DNA of 33,221 nucleotides. It comes from Nannocystaceae bacterium (GTDB lineage: Bacteria; Myxococcota_A; Polyangia; Nannocystales; Nannocystaceae). Where the stretch lies: assembly GCA_019694555.1 (NCBI GenBank), contig JAIBBS010000090.1:1-33221 (forward strand). Reading direction: 5' to 3'. Made by a program: the position numbers and the translations under genes. Of the stretch, positions 1 to 8,512 are shown in pieces; position 1 is the first letter of the stretch, and each line of letters begins with the position of its first letter. The notes beneath the pieces are model-generated. The model was not told where the DNA came from. It searched no databases and worked only from the letters and a program-made list of their open reading frames with translations.

Positions 1-118
1 CGAAGCCGGCTCGAAGCCGGCTCGAAGCCGGCTCGAAGCCTACTGGGAATGGGTCGACGCTCGCGATGCGGCTAGACTGGCGAGGCTCGCCAAGCTCGCC
101 AAGCTGGCTAAGCTCGAC
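1..118. repeat. Short tandem repeats at the left edge
   Basis: Bases 1-33 hold three copies of an 11-base unit, CGAAGCCGGCT, with a partial fourth at 34-40. Each unit contains the 8-base palindrome AGCCGGCT (4-11, 15-22, 26-33). Bases 81-115 hold a second, 9-base imperfect repeat related to AAGCTCGCC. In the frame of the following acyl-CoA synthetase the second repeat reads as Leu-Ala-Lys units and the frame stays open to the window edge, but no ATG, GTG or TTG occurs in it. An 11-base period does not keep frame, so the first repeat is more likely non-coding. Confidence 0.7.
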
Positions 119-1825
119 ATGGTGGCCAAGCACGATCGCACCCAGCTCGATTGCGTCCTGCAGTTCGAAAAGTCCCGCAAGGACGAGCTGTGGCTGACCC
201 AGCCGGTGACGTCGGCGGCCGGCGGCACCGAGCTGCGCGAGTTCAGCTTCGGCGCGGCGGTCGCCGAGGCGCGCCGAATGGCCGCGCACCTGCTCTCGCT
301 GGAGCTGCCGGCCGGATCGCACATCGCGATCTTCGCCAAGAACAACGCGTGGTGGTTTCTCGCGGACCTGGCGATCTGGATGGCGGGCCACGTCTCGGTG
401 CCGCTGTACCCGATCCTGACGCCCGAGACGATTCGACAGATCCTCACCCACGGCGACGTGCGGCTGGTCTTCGTCGGCAAGCTCGACGGCTTCGACGAGA
501 TGGCGCCCGGCATCCCCGAGGAGCTGCCGCGGATCGTGCTGCCGTTGGCGCCCGAGAGCGTCGCACTCGCCCAGGCCCCGCGCTGGGCCGACATCGTCGC
601 GCGCACCGAGCCCATCGCCGGCGATCCCCACCGCGAGCCCGACGAGCTCGCGACCATCATCTACACCTCCGGCACCACCGGTGTGCCCAAGGGCGTGATG
701 CACAGCTTCCGCAGCCTCGGCTCCGCGCAGGGCTACATCGACGAGCTGGGCATGCGCCCCGACGATCGCATGCTGTCGTACCTGCCGCTCGCGCACTCGC
801 TCGAGCGAACGCTGGTCGAAGCGACCTCGATGCTGATCGGCTTCCACGTGTTCTTCGCCGAGAGCCTCGAGCGCTTCGTCGACGATCTGCGGCGCGCCAA
901 GCCCACGCTGTTCGTCAGCGTGCCGCGGCTGTGGCACAAGTTCCAGACCGGCATCTTCGCCAAGCTGCCACCCAAGCGCCTCGCGCTGCTGCTGAAGATC
1001 CCGATCGTGTCGTCGATCATCCGCCGCAAGGTCCTGACCGGCCTGGGCCTGTCCGAGGTTCGCTTCGCCGGCTCCGGTTCGGCACCGATCCCGGCAGAGC
1101 TCATCGCGTGGTACCGCGGCCTCGGGCTCGAGCTGCTCGAGGGCTACGGCATGACCGAGAACTCGTCGTACTCGCACATGTCGCGCCCCGGCGAGGTGCG
1201 CGTGGGCTACGTCGGCCGGCCGCAACCCGGCGTCGAACACAAGCTGTCGAGCGAGGGCGAGATCCTGGTCAAGAGCCCCGGCAACATGATGGGCTACTAC
1301 AAGGCGCCCGAGCTCACCGCGGAGGTGCTCGACGCCGAGGGCTTCGTGCACACCGGCGATCTCGGCAGCATCGACGAGATCGGTCGCCTCAAGATCACCG
1401 GCCGCGTCAAGGAGCTGTTCAAGACCAGCAAGGGCAAGTACGTCGCGCCTGCGCCGATCGAGAACGAGCTGCTGCTCAACGAGGCGCTCGAGCAGGTCTG
1501 CGTCACCGGGGCGAACCGGGCGCAGCCGTTCGCGCTCGCGGTGCTGGCGGACCACGTGCGCGCGCGGCTGCACCAGCCCGACGCGCGCACCAGCATCGAG
1601 CAGGCGCTGTCGGAGCACATCCACGCGCTCAACGCCCGGCTCGATCAGCACGAGCGGCTCGACAAGCTCGTGGTGGTCGCGGAGTCGTGGACCATCGAAA
1701 ACGGCATGTTGACGCCGTCGCTCAAGATCAAGCGCGCCGCAATCGAGTCGCGCTACCACGAACACGTGCAGCAGTGGTTCTCGCGCAAGGGCCTGGTGAT
1801 CTGGGCCGACCCCGGCGAGCGCTGA
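119..1825 (+). CDS. AMP-dependent long-chain acyl-CoA synthetase (AMP-binding ligase)
   Basis: A 568-residue adenylate-forming enzyme expected to activate a fatty acid with ATP and load it onto coenzyme A. Seen: the phosphate-binding motif YTSGTTGVPKG near residues 182-192, the GYGMTE motif at 342-347, HTGD at 411-414 (the ATP-ribose-binding Asp), the GRVKELFKTSKGKYV hinge region near 435-450, and a C-terminal LKIKR segment where the catalytic lysine of the A10 motif lies. The layout matches the FadD15-like long-chain branch rather than peptide-synthetase domains. The first ATG at 119 is chosen because conserved family sequence begins about ten residues later; it has no clear Shine-Dalgarno. 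The frame is open upstream to the window edge through LAK repeats, so an N-terminal extension from outside is possible. Cytoplasmic; exact substrate chain length cannot be read from sequence. Confidence 0.9.
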   Translation: MVAKHDRTQLDCVLQFEKSRKDELWLTQPVTSAAGGTELREFSFGAAVAEARRMAAHLLSLELPAGSHIAIFAKNNAWWFLADLAIWMAGHVSVPLYPILTPETIRQILTHGDVRLVFVGKLDGFDEMAPGIPEELPRIVLPLAPESVALAQAPRWADIVARTEPIAGDPHREPDELATIIYTSGTTGVPKGVMHSFRSLGSAQGYIDELGMRPDDRMLSYLPLAHSLERTLVEATSMLIGFHVFFAESLERFVDDLRRAKPTLFVSVPRLWHKFQTGIFAKLPPKRLALLLKIPIVSSIIRRKVLTGLGLSEVRFAGSGSAPIPAELIAWYRGLGLELLEGYGMTENSSYSHMSRPGEVRVGYVGRPQPGVEHKLSSEGEILVKSPGNMMGYYKAPELTAEVLDAEGFVHTGDLGSIDEIGRLKITGRVKELFKTSKGKYVAPAPIENELLLNEALEQVCVTGANRAQPFALAVLADHVRARLHQPDARTSIEQALSEHIHALNARLDQHERLDKLVVVAESWTIENGMLTPSLKIKRAAIESRYHEHVQQWFSRKGLVIWADPGER

Positions 1826-1959
1826 CGCGGTGACGGTCGTGGTGCCGGCGCGGCCGCGGCGCGCGGGCGTGCGGGGATCCGAGCGCGGCCGCGGCGGGCG
1901 CAACCCGGGGGGCCAGGGCTCAAGTGGGCCGCCGCGTCCGCCGATGGACCGAGGCGCAC

Positions 1960-2835
1960 ATGGACGCGTTCGCCCCCCCGAGCCCGACCGTCACCTCCGT
2001 CGCCACCCGTGCGACGTCGCGACCGCGACCGCGGCTGCTGGGCCAGTGGCTGGTCCATCGCGGTGCGATCACGGCCGCAGATCTGCGGGACGCGCTCGCG
2101 CTGATGCGCGCGGTCAACTCGACCATCGGCGAGCTCGCGGTCGCGCGCGGCCTGGTCACGCCCGAACAGGCCGACGAGATCAACGCGCTGCAGCGTCACG
2201 TCGATGGCCGCTGGGGTGACATCGCGATCGCGCTGGGCGTCGGCAGCGCGACCGCGGCGAAGATCGAGCAGCTCGCGTGGGAGCAGCAGCTCGAGAACCT
2301 GCGGCTGACCGACGCGCTGGTCGAGCTCGGCGTGCTCAGTGCGACCGAGGTCGACGATCTCGTGCGGCAGTTCGAGGCCACCAGCGCGAGCGAGGTCGAC
2401 ATCGCTGCGGAGGCGCGCGCGGTGGTCGAGCCGCTGGCCGAGGGACTCTCGCGCATGCTACGACGCGTGCTGGGCACGCCCGCGCGCGTGGGCGCGCCGG
2501 TACCGTGGGATGGTCGCGGACTCGAACACCACGCGCGCTGCGTGATCGAGGGCGACTCGGGCTGCATGTTGGGGCTCTCGGTCGACCGCCGGGTCGCACG
2601 CGCGCTGGCCAAGGCGCTGTTCGACGACACCGTCGGTCCCGGGGTCAAGCTCGACGCCGCCGTGGGCGCGTTCTTGGTGCTGTTCGGCAGCCACGCGGCG
2701 CGTCGCCTCGAGTCCGGCGTGGACCACAGGCCCCACCGCGCGTTGCCGCCCGAGGCCGGCGCGCTGCCCTCGGGCGGATGCGCGGTCGAGCTCGCCCTGG
2801 GCGAGGGCGTGGTGCTGCTGATCGTGTCGCCCTGA
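1960..2835 (+). CDS. MshEN-like repeat protein with CheX-like C-terminal domain
   Basis: A 291-residue soluble protein. The N-terminal half (about 27-140) shows four units of roughly 29 residues with the pattern LGxxLVxxGxITxxxLxxAL (27-46, 56-78, 85-109, 116-140). This is the helical repeat of GspE/PilB N-terminal (MshEN) domains, some of which bind c-di-GMP. The C-terminal half (about 150-291) resembles the CheC/CheX fold, with an amphipathic helix, a beta strand with GCMLGLSVD, a second helix pair and a hydrophobic final strand VVLLIVS. No ATPase motif is present, so it is not GspE itself. A role as a second-messenger sensor or phosphatase-like signalling protein is inference. The start ATG 1960 has GAGG five bases upstream; an in-frame GTG at 1924 would add 12 residues. 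The next gene follows after 20 bases but seems to have its own promoter. Confidence 0.75.
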   Translation: MDAFAPPSPTVTSVATRATSRPRPRLLGQWLVHRGAITAADLRDALALMRAVNSTIGELAVARGLVTPEQADEINALQRHVDGRWGDIAIALGVGSATAAKIEQLAWEQQLENLRLTDALVELGVLSATEVDDLVRQFEATSASEVDIAAEARAVVEPLAEGLSRMLRRVLGTPARVGAPVPWDGRGLEHHARCVIEGDSGCMLGLSVDRRVARALAKALFDDTVGPGVKLDAAVGAFLVLFGSHAARRLESGVDHRPHRALPPEAGALPSGGCAVELALGEGVVLLIVSP

Positions 2836-2843
2836 CGATCCGC

Positions 2844-2849
2844 TATCCT
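2844..2849 (+). promoter_or_regulatory. Candidate -10 element, TATCCT, leaderless position
   Basis: TATCCT lies exactly six bases before the ATG at 2856, which has no Shine-Dalgarno. A start of transcription six to seven bases after the hexamer would fall on the A of the start codon. No good -35 is seen. Confidence 0.35.
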
Positions 2850-2855
2850 CGCCGC

Positions 2856-3692
2856 ATGACCTCTGCTCTTGCGTTGCATGCGGCGCGCGCCGCCCTCGTG
2901 TCCTCGCTGCTGCTGCCGCTGGCGGCGTGCCCCAGCGGTGCCGATGCCGGCGAAGGCTCCGCGGGCTCGAGCAGCAGCGGCACCAACGCGACCACGACGT
3001 CGGACGACACCACCACCACCGACGCGAGCGTCACTGCGAGCACGACGGTCTCGACCAGCGCGTCGACCACGGTCTCCACCACCGACGCGAGCTCCGAGGG
3101 CGGGTCGAGCTCGACCGCGGCCGACAGCAGCAGCGGCTCGACCACGTCCTCGTGTCCGGTCGGCACCATCGACTGCCCCTGCGACACCGAGGGCCACTGC
3201 GACGAGGCGACGATCTGCGTCGACGGCACCTGCGAAGCGGTGGTCGACTGCGGTGTCGACGGCTACGAGCCCAACGACGACGAGGCCAGCGCCGTCGACC
3301 TCGGCGAGCTCGGTGACGGCGATGATCCCGGGTCGTTCGCCGGCGAGCTCGACCATGCCAGCGACGAGGACTGGTACACCTACCAGGGCCTCGACAACGT
3401 CGGCCTGCCGCCGGGCGTCGCGCCCGCGCGCACGCTCATGACCGATGGCGGCTTGCGCCTGTGCAAGTTCCTGCAGTGCACCGACGACGCCGCCGAGGCG
3501 GTGGTGTCGTGCCCCGACGGCAGCGAGGCCACCGACTCGCCGTCGGGTCGCCACGGCTGTTGCGCCAACGATTCGATCGCGATGCCCGACTTCGACTGCA
3601 CCGGCACGCTCGACGACTCCGCGCGGGTGTGGATCCGCGTCGATCAGGGCCAGGCGCAGTGCGTCGAGTACACCGTCTCGTACGAGTTCTGA
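2856..3692 (+). CDS. Secreted lipoprotein with Ser/Thr-rich linker and Cys-rich module
   Basis: A 278-residue predicted lipoprotein of unknown function. The signal peptide ends in the lipobox LAAC (Cys25). Residues about 30-100 form a low-complexity Ser/Thr/Asp/Gly linker, probably an extended stalk on the cell surface. A Cys-rich stretch follows (CPVGTIDCPC, then GHCDEATICVDGTCEAVVDC), then a segment with GYEPNDDEASA and DEDWYTYQ that recalls pre-peptidase-like (PPC-type) secreted domains, and a C-terminal part with further Cys pairs (CKFLQC, GCCAND) likely held by disulfides. This layout is common in surface lipoproteins of Nannocystaceae-type myxobacteria. The ATG at 2856 is chosen because it begins the signal peptide. 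It ends six bases before the convergent ParB-like gene. No enzymatic motif is seen. Confidence 0.85.
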   Translation: MTSALALHAARAALVSSLLLPLAACPSGADAGEGSAGSSSSGTNATTTSDDTTTTDASVTASTTVSTSASTTVSTTDASSEGGSSSTAADSSSGSTTSSCPVGTIDCPCDTEGHCDEATICVDGTCEAVVDCGVDGYEPNDDEASAVDLGELGDGDDPGSFAGELDHASDEDWYTYQGLDNVGLPPGVAPARTLMTDGGLRLCKFLQCTDDAAEAVVSCPDGSEATDSPSGRHGCCANDSIAMPDFDCTGTLDDSARVWIRVDQGQAQCVEYTVSYEF

Positions 3693-3698
3693 TCGCGC

Positions 3699-4700
3699 TC
3701 ACTCGTCGGGCGCGCCGCCGCCGGCGCTCGCCAGTTGATCGGCGCTGACCTTGGCCGGGTCGAACTTGCGCGCCGCCGCGGTCATGCTCGCGATGGTCTC
3801 GTCGAACTCGCCGCCCGCGTCCTTGCGGAAGCGCAGCGGGTTGATGCGCGCGACCACGAACGCGCGCAGATACGGGCTCTCGAGCCCGCGTTGCTTGCAC
3901 AGCTCGACCGCTGCGGTGACGGCGTCGTCGAGCTCGAGCAGGGCCTGCGCCCGTTGCTCGCGCACCCCCAGCGCCTGCGGCAGCGGCTGCGCGAGGAAGC
4001 CGTCGACGCGCTTGAGCACGGGGTTGTACGCGCCGCCGGAGAAGCGGCCGCGCTGCTCGTAGCAGGCGCCGAGCGTGACCAGCGAGGCCTCCTCGAACTC
4101 GAGCGCGAACTCCTGCTCGGGACGCGGGTCGAGCGACGCGAGCGACCGCGCCATGCGGATGACCTCCAGCGCCTTCTCGCGCAGGTTGTGGGCCTTCTCG
4201 GTGTTGAGCGCGAGGATCTTGTAGGCGACCGAGTACTGCGGCACCAACAGCGCGACGATGGCCTTGGCGCCCAGGGCCTTCATCGCCGACAGACGATGGT
4301 TGCCGTTGGGCGTCAGATAGGTGCCGTCGTCGTTGCGCACCACGACGATGGGGTCGAGAAACCAGTCGAGCTTGTCGATGACCTCGCCCAGGCGCTTGAC
4401 GTGCGTCGCCGAGAGGTCGCGCTGGAACGGCGTCGGCGCCACGCGGTCGATCGGCAGCGACGCGAACAGCGTCACGTGACCGCCGAGCGGATCGCGGTAG
4501 CGCGCGAGCACCTCGCCGCCGTCGGCGACCACGCGCGCGCACAGCTCGGCCTCCGTGCCGGCGGCGGGCAGCTCGGTCGCCGCGAGCCCGCGCGAGCCCG
4601 CGGCGGCCGCGACCTTGCTGCGCCGCGTGCTGGTCTTCTTGCCCGTGCCCGCGGCGGCATCGGCCCCGCGCGCGCTCGACTTCTTGCTGGCCTTGGCCAC
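3699..4700 (-). CDS. ParB/Srx-fold N-terminal domain protein with Lys/Ala-rich tail
   Basis: A 333-residue protein with a ParB/sulfiredoxin-type domain at about 80-155. It contains the segment LPIDRVAPTPFQRDLS, then DPIVVVRNDDGTYLTPNGNHRLSAMKALG, where GNHR (133-136) sits at the place of the ParB GERR nucleotide-binding box. No ParB-type helix-turn-helix or dimer domain is recognisable after it, so this is not the chromosomal ParB; the remaining 180 residues are helical and unrecognised. Residues 1-34 are rich in Lys, Ala, Ser and Arg, like a histone-H1-type tail. The start GTG 4700 has GGAGG five bases upstream; a GTG at 4706 would overlap that site. It lies 108 bases downstream of cysN/C on the same strand and may be cotranscribed. 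Nucleotide binding, or SerK-like kinase activity (also a ParB fold), is possible but unproven. Confidence 0.8.
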   Translation of the reverse strand: MAKASKKSSARGADAAAGTGKKTSTRRSKVAAAAGSRGLAATELPAAGTEAELCARVVADGGEVLARYRDPLGGHVTLFASLPIDRVAPTPFQRDLSATHVKRLGEVIDKLDWFLDPIVVVRNDDGTYLTPNGNHRLSAMKALGAKAIVALLVPQYSVAYKILALNTEKAHNLREKALEVIRMARSLASLDPRPEQEFALEFEEASLVTLGACYEQRGRFSGGAYNPVLKRVDGFLAQPLPQALGVREQRAQALLELDDAVTAAVELCKQRGLESPYLRAFVVARINPLRFRKDAGGEFDETIASMTAAARKFDPAKVSADQLASAGGGAPDE

Positions 4701-4808
4701 GTGCACCTCCGAACGACGGGCGCGAGTTGGCCCGCAAACCCGGCCGCGGGCAAGCCCCCGCCCGACGAAGGCCCGCCGCGATGGATCGCTGGCCCGCGGG
4801 CGCTCGCG

Positions 4809-6575
<1,767 letters not shown>

Positions 6576-6615
6576 GGTCTCCCGCGGGCTCGCGGGCGTC
6601 AGCGGCGCATCCACG

Positions 6616-7476
6616 TCACATGTACCCCTCGCGACGGAGCTTCTCCATCGCGTACGTGTCTTCCTGGTCCTGGGCCCGGCCGGCGCGCTCGGGCACGTTG
6701 GTGCGGCGCAGCTCGACCAGGATCTCGGCGGTGTCGCGGGCGGTCGATGCGATCTTGGTGGTGCAGCACTCGCAACCGATCGAGCGGTAGCGATGGCCGG
6801 TGCCGTCATCGAAGTAGATGTCGATGATGGGGATGCGCTCGCGCTCGATGTACTCCCAGATGTTGATCTCGGTCCAGTCGAGCAGCGGATGGATGCGCAC
6901 GTGCGTGCCGGGGGCGAAGTCGGTCTTGAACTGATTCCACAGCTCGGGCGGCTGCTCGGACACGTCCCAGTCACCCGCGTGATCGCGCGGCGAGAAGTAG
7001 CGCTCCTTGCTGCGCGAGCCCTCTTCGTCCGCGCGCGCGCCGACGATCACGCCGGTGAACGCCTCGCGCTTCTCTTCCTCGCGGTAGTTGCCGTCGGGGC
7101 CCATGCGCAGCCGCGGCCACGAGCCGTCGAGCGTGTGGCGCAACGCGTCGGTCTTGAGCGCACGGCAGCACGTCAGCCGACCGCGGGTGTGGTTCATGCC
7201 CTGCGCGAGCGCGTCGCGGTTCTGGCCCACGATCATCTGCAGCTTCCAGCGCCGCGCGAGATCGTCGCGATAGCGGATCATCGACGGCACCTTGTAGCTG
7301 GTGTCGATGTGCACCAACGGAAACGGCACGTGACCGAAGAAGGCCTTGCGGGCCAGCCACAGCAGCACGGTCGAGTCCTTGCCGATCGACCACAGCATGC
7401 AGAGCTGGCGGAAGTGCTTGTAGGCCTCCCGGAAGATGTAGATGCTCTGCTCTTCGAGCGCTTCGAGGGGGGTCAT
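6616..7476 (-). CDS. cysD: Sulfate adenylyltransferase small subunit
   Basis: A 286-residue PP-loop enzyme, the catalytic subunit of heterodimeric ATP sulfurylase. It transfers AMP from ATP to sulfate, driven by GTP hydrolysis in the CysN partner encoded next. The PP-loop motif is SIGKDS at 30-35, the usual form for CysD, followed by the characteristic LARKAFF and PFPLVHIDTSYK segments. A CRALKTDALR segment, GARADEEGSRSKER and RSIGCECCT near the C-terminus also fit the family. Length is slightly below the 302 residues of E. coli CysD. The start ATG 7476 is preferred (GGTGA five bases upstream); an in-frame GTG at 7485 would add three residues. First gene of the minus-strand cysD-cysN/C group; cysH and cysI are not in the window. 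Confidence 0.95.
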   Translation of the reverse strand: MTPLEALEEQSIYIFREAYKHFRQLCMLWSIGKDSTVLLWLARKAFFGHVPFPLVHIDTSYKVPSMIRYRDDLARRWKLQMIVGQNRDALAQGMNHTRGRLTCCRALKTDALRHTLDGSWPRLRMGPDGNYREEEKREAFTGVIVGARADEEGSRSKERYFSPRDHAGDWDVSEQPPELWNQFKTDFAPGTHVRIHPLLDWTEINIWEYIERERIPIIDIYFDDGTGHRYRSIGCECCTTKIASTARDTAEILVELRRTNVPERAGRAQDQEDTYAMEKLRREGYM

Positions 7477-7527
7477 CGGATTCACCGGCGAGCCGCTGTA
7501 TTTCAGCAGCCTGTCCGAGCAGCCTCG

Positions 7528-7556
7528 ATGCTAGCGCACCGTTTTACGCTCGTCGA
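7528..7556 (-). promoter_or_regulatory. Candidate promoter for cysD-cysN
   Basis: On the minus strand TCGACG (7551-7556) and TAGCAT (7528-7533) stand 17 bases apart, each matching the sigma-70 consensus at four of six positions. Transcription from near 7521 would give a leader of about 45 bases before the cysD ATG. Based on motif match and position only. Confidence 0.3.
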
Positions 7557-7573
7557 TGCCCAGACACTTTCCC

Positions 7574-7607
7574 GGTCCCGGGCAGTGATTTAGCCCCTGC
7601 CCGGACC
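7574..7607. other. Bulged inverted repeat in the cysD / exported-protein divergent region
   Basis: GGTCCCGGGCAG (7574-7585) pairs with CTGCCCGGACC (7597-7607) across an 11-base loop, with one bulged base. It lies upstream of both divergent genes and has no T-run on either side, so it is not an obvious terminator. It could be an operator or a leader structure; nothing in the sequence decides. Confidence 0.45.
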
Positions 7608-7726
7608 CGTGAGGCCTGCGGGTGGCGGGCTTGAATACCGGCCGCGCGCGCCGGCGTCTATGCTCCTCGCGCGAACTCGAGGACGCCGGCCGACGCCGCG
7701 CCTCGAACGCCCCGAGGATCCCGCCC

Positions 7727-8407
7727 ATGCACCTCGCCACCCGGCTCGCCCTGCCCGCCTTCGCCCTCGCGGGCGCCATGCTCGCCACCTCGTCCGCCGA
7801 GGCCAAGCCCAACATCACCCGCCGCGGTGGCCAATTCGGGCTGACGCTCGGCGGCTCGATCTGCATGCCCGGCCAGGCGAAGTGCAAGCGTGCCGACGAC
7901 GGCAGCGACGTGACCCCCGACGGCAAGACGCGGCCGTCCTTCGGCCTGGGCGCGGAGCTGGGCTACCGCATCAAGCCGTGGATCTACGCCGGCGCGCAGT
8001 ACAACGTCGGCTTCTTCGACACGCAGTACGAGGTGAGCGGCGCGGGCAACTTCAAGCGCGCCTACCAGAACAGCGTGTACGGCGTGATCAAGCCGATCCT
8101 GCCGGTGTGGCGCTTCGACTTCGGCCTGGGCATGGGCCCTGGCTTCTCGCGCCAGGCGTTTCTCATCTCCGGCGGCGACAAGCAGTACTCGCAGGGCTTC
8201 TCGTGGATGTTCTCGCCCAGCATCGACATCTTCGTCAGCCGTCGGATCTTCCTGGGCGTGAAGGCCGACATCCTGCTCAACGGCCACAACAAGGTCTGTC
8301 ACGAGGTCGGCAACACCACCAGCTGCGTGAAGCACGACGACCGCCAGGACCTCGCGCCGGTGCACCAGATGATCTTCGGGCTGCACATCGGCGGCACGTT
8401 CCTGTGA
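7727..8407 (+). CDS. Exported protein, probable small outer-membrane beta-barrel
   Basis: A 226-residue protein with a clear signal peptide (Arg6, hydrophobic LALPAFALAGAML, cleavage after SSAEA near residue 26). The mature part alternates hydrophobic/aromatic and polar residues in short strands (GQFGLTLGGSI, SFGLGAELGYRI, PWIYAGAQYNVGFF, FDFGLGMGPGF, RRIFLGVKADILL, MIFGLHIGGTFL) and ends with a hydrophobic strand, as outer-membrane beta-barrels of the OmpW/opacity size class do. It has four Cys, two of them flanking a short loop (CMPGQAKC) and two near the C-terminus (CHEVGNTTSC). Function unknown. The start ATG 7727 is chosen at the signal peptide, with GAGG nine bases upstream. A strong hairpin terminator follows. 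Confidence 0.8.
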   Translation: MHLATRLALPAFALAGAMLATSSAEAKPNITRRGGQFGLTLGGSICMPGQAKCKRADDGSDVTPDGKTRPSFGLGAELGYRIKPWIYAGAQYNVGFFDTQYEVSGAGNFKRAYQNSVYGVIKPILPVWRFDFGLGMGPGFSRQAFLISGGDKQYSQGFSWMFSPSIDIFVSRRIFLGVKADILLNGHNKVCHEVGNTTSCVKHDDRQDLAPVHQMIFGLHIGGTFL

Positions 8408-8440
8408 CGCCGCGCTAGCGTCCGCCGAACCAACGACGAA

Positions 8441-8473
8441 GGGGCGAGCCGTTGCGACGGCCCGCCCCTTTTT
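8441..8473. terminator. Bidirectional intrinsic terminator
   Basis: GGGGCGAGCCG (8441-8451) pairs with CGGCCCGCCCC (8458-8468), with one A/C mismatch and a six-base loop, followed by TTTTT (8469-8473). The upstream side has an AA that allows some function on the minus strand. It sits between the convergent exported-protein gene and the PpiC-type gene. Confidence 0.8.
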
Positions 8474-8512
8474 CGTGCGTCCACCCGCGGCGCGCCGCCG
8501 CGGGCAGCCCCA

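Noticed and set aside
1..40. CRISPR array from the regular 11-base units
   Set aside because: Units are directly adjacent with no spacers.
4701..4706. GTG 4706 as the start of the ParB-like gene
   Set aside because: It would overlap the GGAGG site that is correctly spaced for GTG 4700.
7379..7396. SIGKDS in CysD as a damaged PP-loop (SGGKDS)
   Set aside because: SIGKDS is the normal form in CysD proteins, including that of E. coli.
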